24,990 bases of DNA. It comes from Opitutus sp. GAS368 (GTDB lineage: Bacteria > Verrucomicrobiota > Verrucomicrobiia > Opitutales > Opitutaceae). Positions 24,523-24,990 of the stretch are shown in pieces (position 1 is the stretch's first letter; the number at the start of each line of letters is the position of its first letter). The notes under the pieces are model-generated. The model had not been told where the DNA came from and searched no databases. It worked only from the letters and a program-made list of their open reading frames with translations. A program made the position numbers and the translations under genes. The stretch covers positions 1-24,990 of the forward strand of contig CAMAXB010000008.1 in the NCBI GenBank assembly GCA_945862035.1, read 5' to 3'.

Positions 24523-24990
24523 TCAGTTAGCGGGCGCCGACTGCTTCCGGGCGTGCTCCTCGGCCGAGCGCAGCAGGCGGAGCACATTACCGCCCCAAAT
24601 CTTGGCGAGGTCGGCCTCGGTGTAACCGGCGGCCAGCAAGGCCGCGGTGATGTTGGGCGCACCAGTCACATCCATGAAACCCTCGAGACCGCCGCCGCCA
24701 TCAAAGTCGCCGCTCATGCCGACGTGATCGGGGCCGACGAGCTTGAGCACGTGCAGCACCTGCGCCATGAAGGCGTCAAAGGGGGCGCGCGGAGTCGGAA
24801 ATTTCTTTTCAAGCTCAGCCCGCGCGGCCTGGAAATCGACCATGCGCTCGGCCGAAAGGGCGTTCATGCCGCCGCGACCGGCGATGCCGAACCGGGCAAA
24901 GAGCTCGGCTTGGGCCGCATTGCGCTCGGGCGACGATTCAATTCTGGCCACATAGGCGCCGAAGGCGTTCATCTGGATCACGCCGCCCTT
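24523..24990 (-). CDS. Membrane-dipeptidase-like peptidase (M19), N-terminus outside window
   Basis: C-terminal 155 residues of a renal-dipeptidase-type zinc hydrolase, open at the right window edge. M19 enzymes cleave dipeptides, often with D-residues at the C-terminal position. The visible part includes KGGVIQMNAF at the edge, the conserved HVGMSGDFDGGGG (in human DPEP1 the equivalent DFDG Asp contacts the substrate), PNITAALLAAGYTEADLAKIWGGNVLRLL and a short charged tail. This is the normal C-terminal organisation, with no frameshift. The zinc-ligand motifs lie upstream, outside the window, so activity cannot be judged. A good terminator follows 24 nt downstream, so the gene is probably the last of its transcript. 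Confidence 0.92.
   Translation of the reverse strand, partial: KGGVIQMNAFGAYVARIESSPERNAAQAELFARFGIAGRGGMNALSAERMVDFQAARAELEKKFPTPRAPFDAFMAQVLHVLKLVGPDHVGMSGDFDGGGGLEGFMDVTGAPNITAALLAAGYTEADLAKIWGGNVLRLLRSAEEHARKQSAPAN

Overview
The window is a GC-rich, densely coding bacterial chromosome segment. I think it comes from a Verrucomicrobiota bacterium of the Opitutaceae type. That placement is inference from gene content: a GldA/F/G-like ABC system followed by a DUF4340 protein and an AsmA-like protein, a PAS/receiver hybrid-kinase remnant, a sulfatase-like gene, KDO synthesis (so a Gram-negative outer membrane), and an almost complete lack of Shine-Dalgarno motifs. It is mostly core metabolism and envelope biogenesis. 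I see no phage, plasmid, transposase, CRISPR, rRNA or tRNA.

Layout. 1-576 (-): a NarL/LuxR-type response regulator cut by the window edge. 577-893: a non-coding stretch with a strong orphan intrinsic-terminator hairpin. 894-1646 (+): RsmE. 1678-6040 (-): a probable operon, read right to left, of a small two-helix membrane protein, CTP synthase (pyrG), a metal-dependent-type KDO-8-phosphate synthase (kdsA) and an unusual fusion of a lipoyl domain, an E3/E1-binding domain and ketoacyl-ACP synthase III. 6125-7531 (+): a DUF6941-like protein and a PfkB-family kinase. 7532-7890: a gene-poor gap with an AT-rich inverted repeat. 7891-8922 (-): an aldo/keto reductase. 9052-13820 (+): proA, a short-chain dehydrogenase, a secreted Ala/Pro-rich protein, nadC and birA (the last two overlapping). 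13901-22106 (+): an ABC ATPase, its permease, a GldG-like auxiliary protein, a DUF4340 protein and a 936-residue AsmA-like protein. 22142-23069 (+): a decayed hybrid histidine kinase. 23060-24274 (-): a sulfatase-fold protein that has lost most of its catalytic residues. 24523-24990 (-): the C-terminal part of an M19 dipeptidase.

The most striking item is the protein at 1678-3246. It has the front half of a 2-oxoacid dehydrogenase E2 subunit (lipoyl domain, Ala/Pro linker, peripheral-subunit-binding domain), but a complete FabH/KASIII domain with Cys-His-Asn triad stands where the E2 acyltransferase should be. The architecture suggests that an acyl group made by a 2-oxoacid dehydrogenase E1 could pass from the lipoyl arm straight into fatty-acid (or polyketide-like) chain initiation without a free acyl-CoA step. 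That mechanism is inference; the domain order and active-site residues are visible in the sequence.
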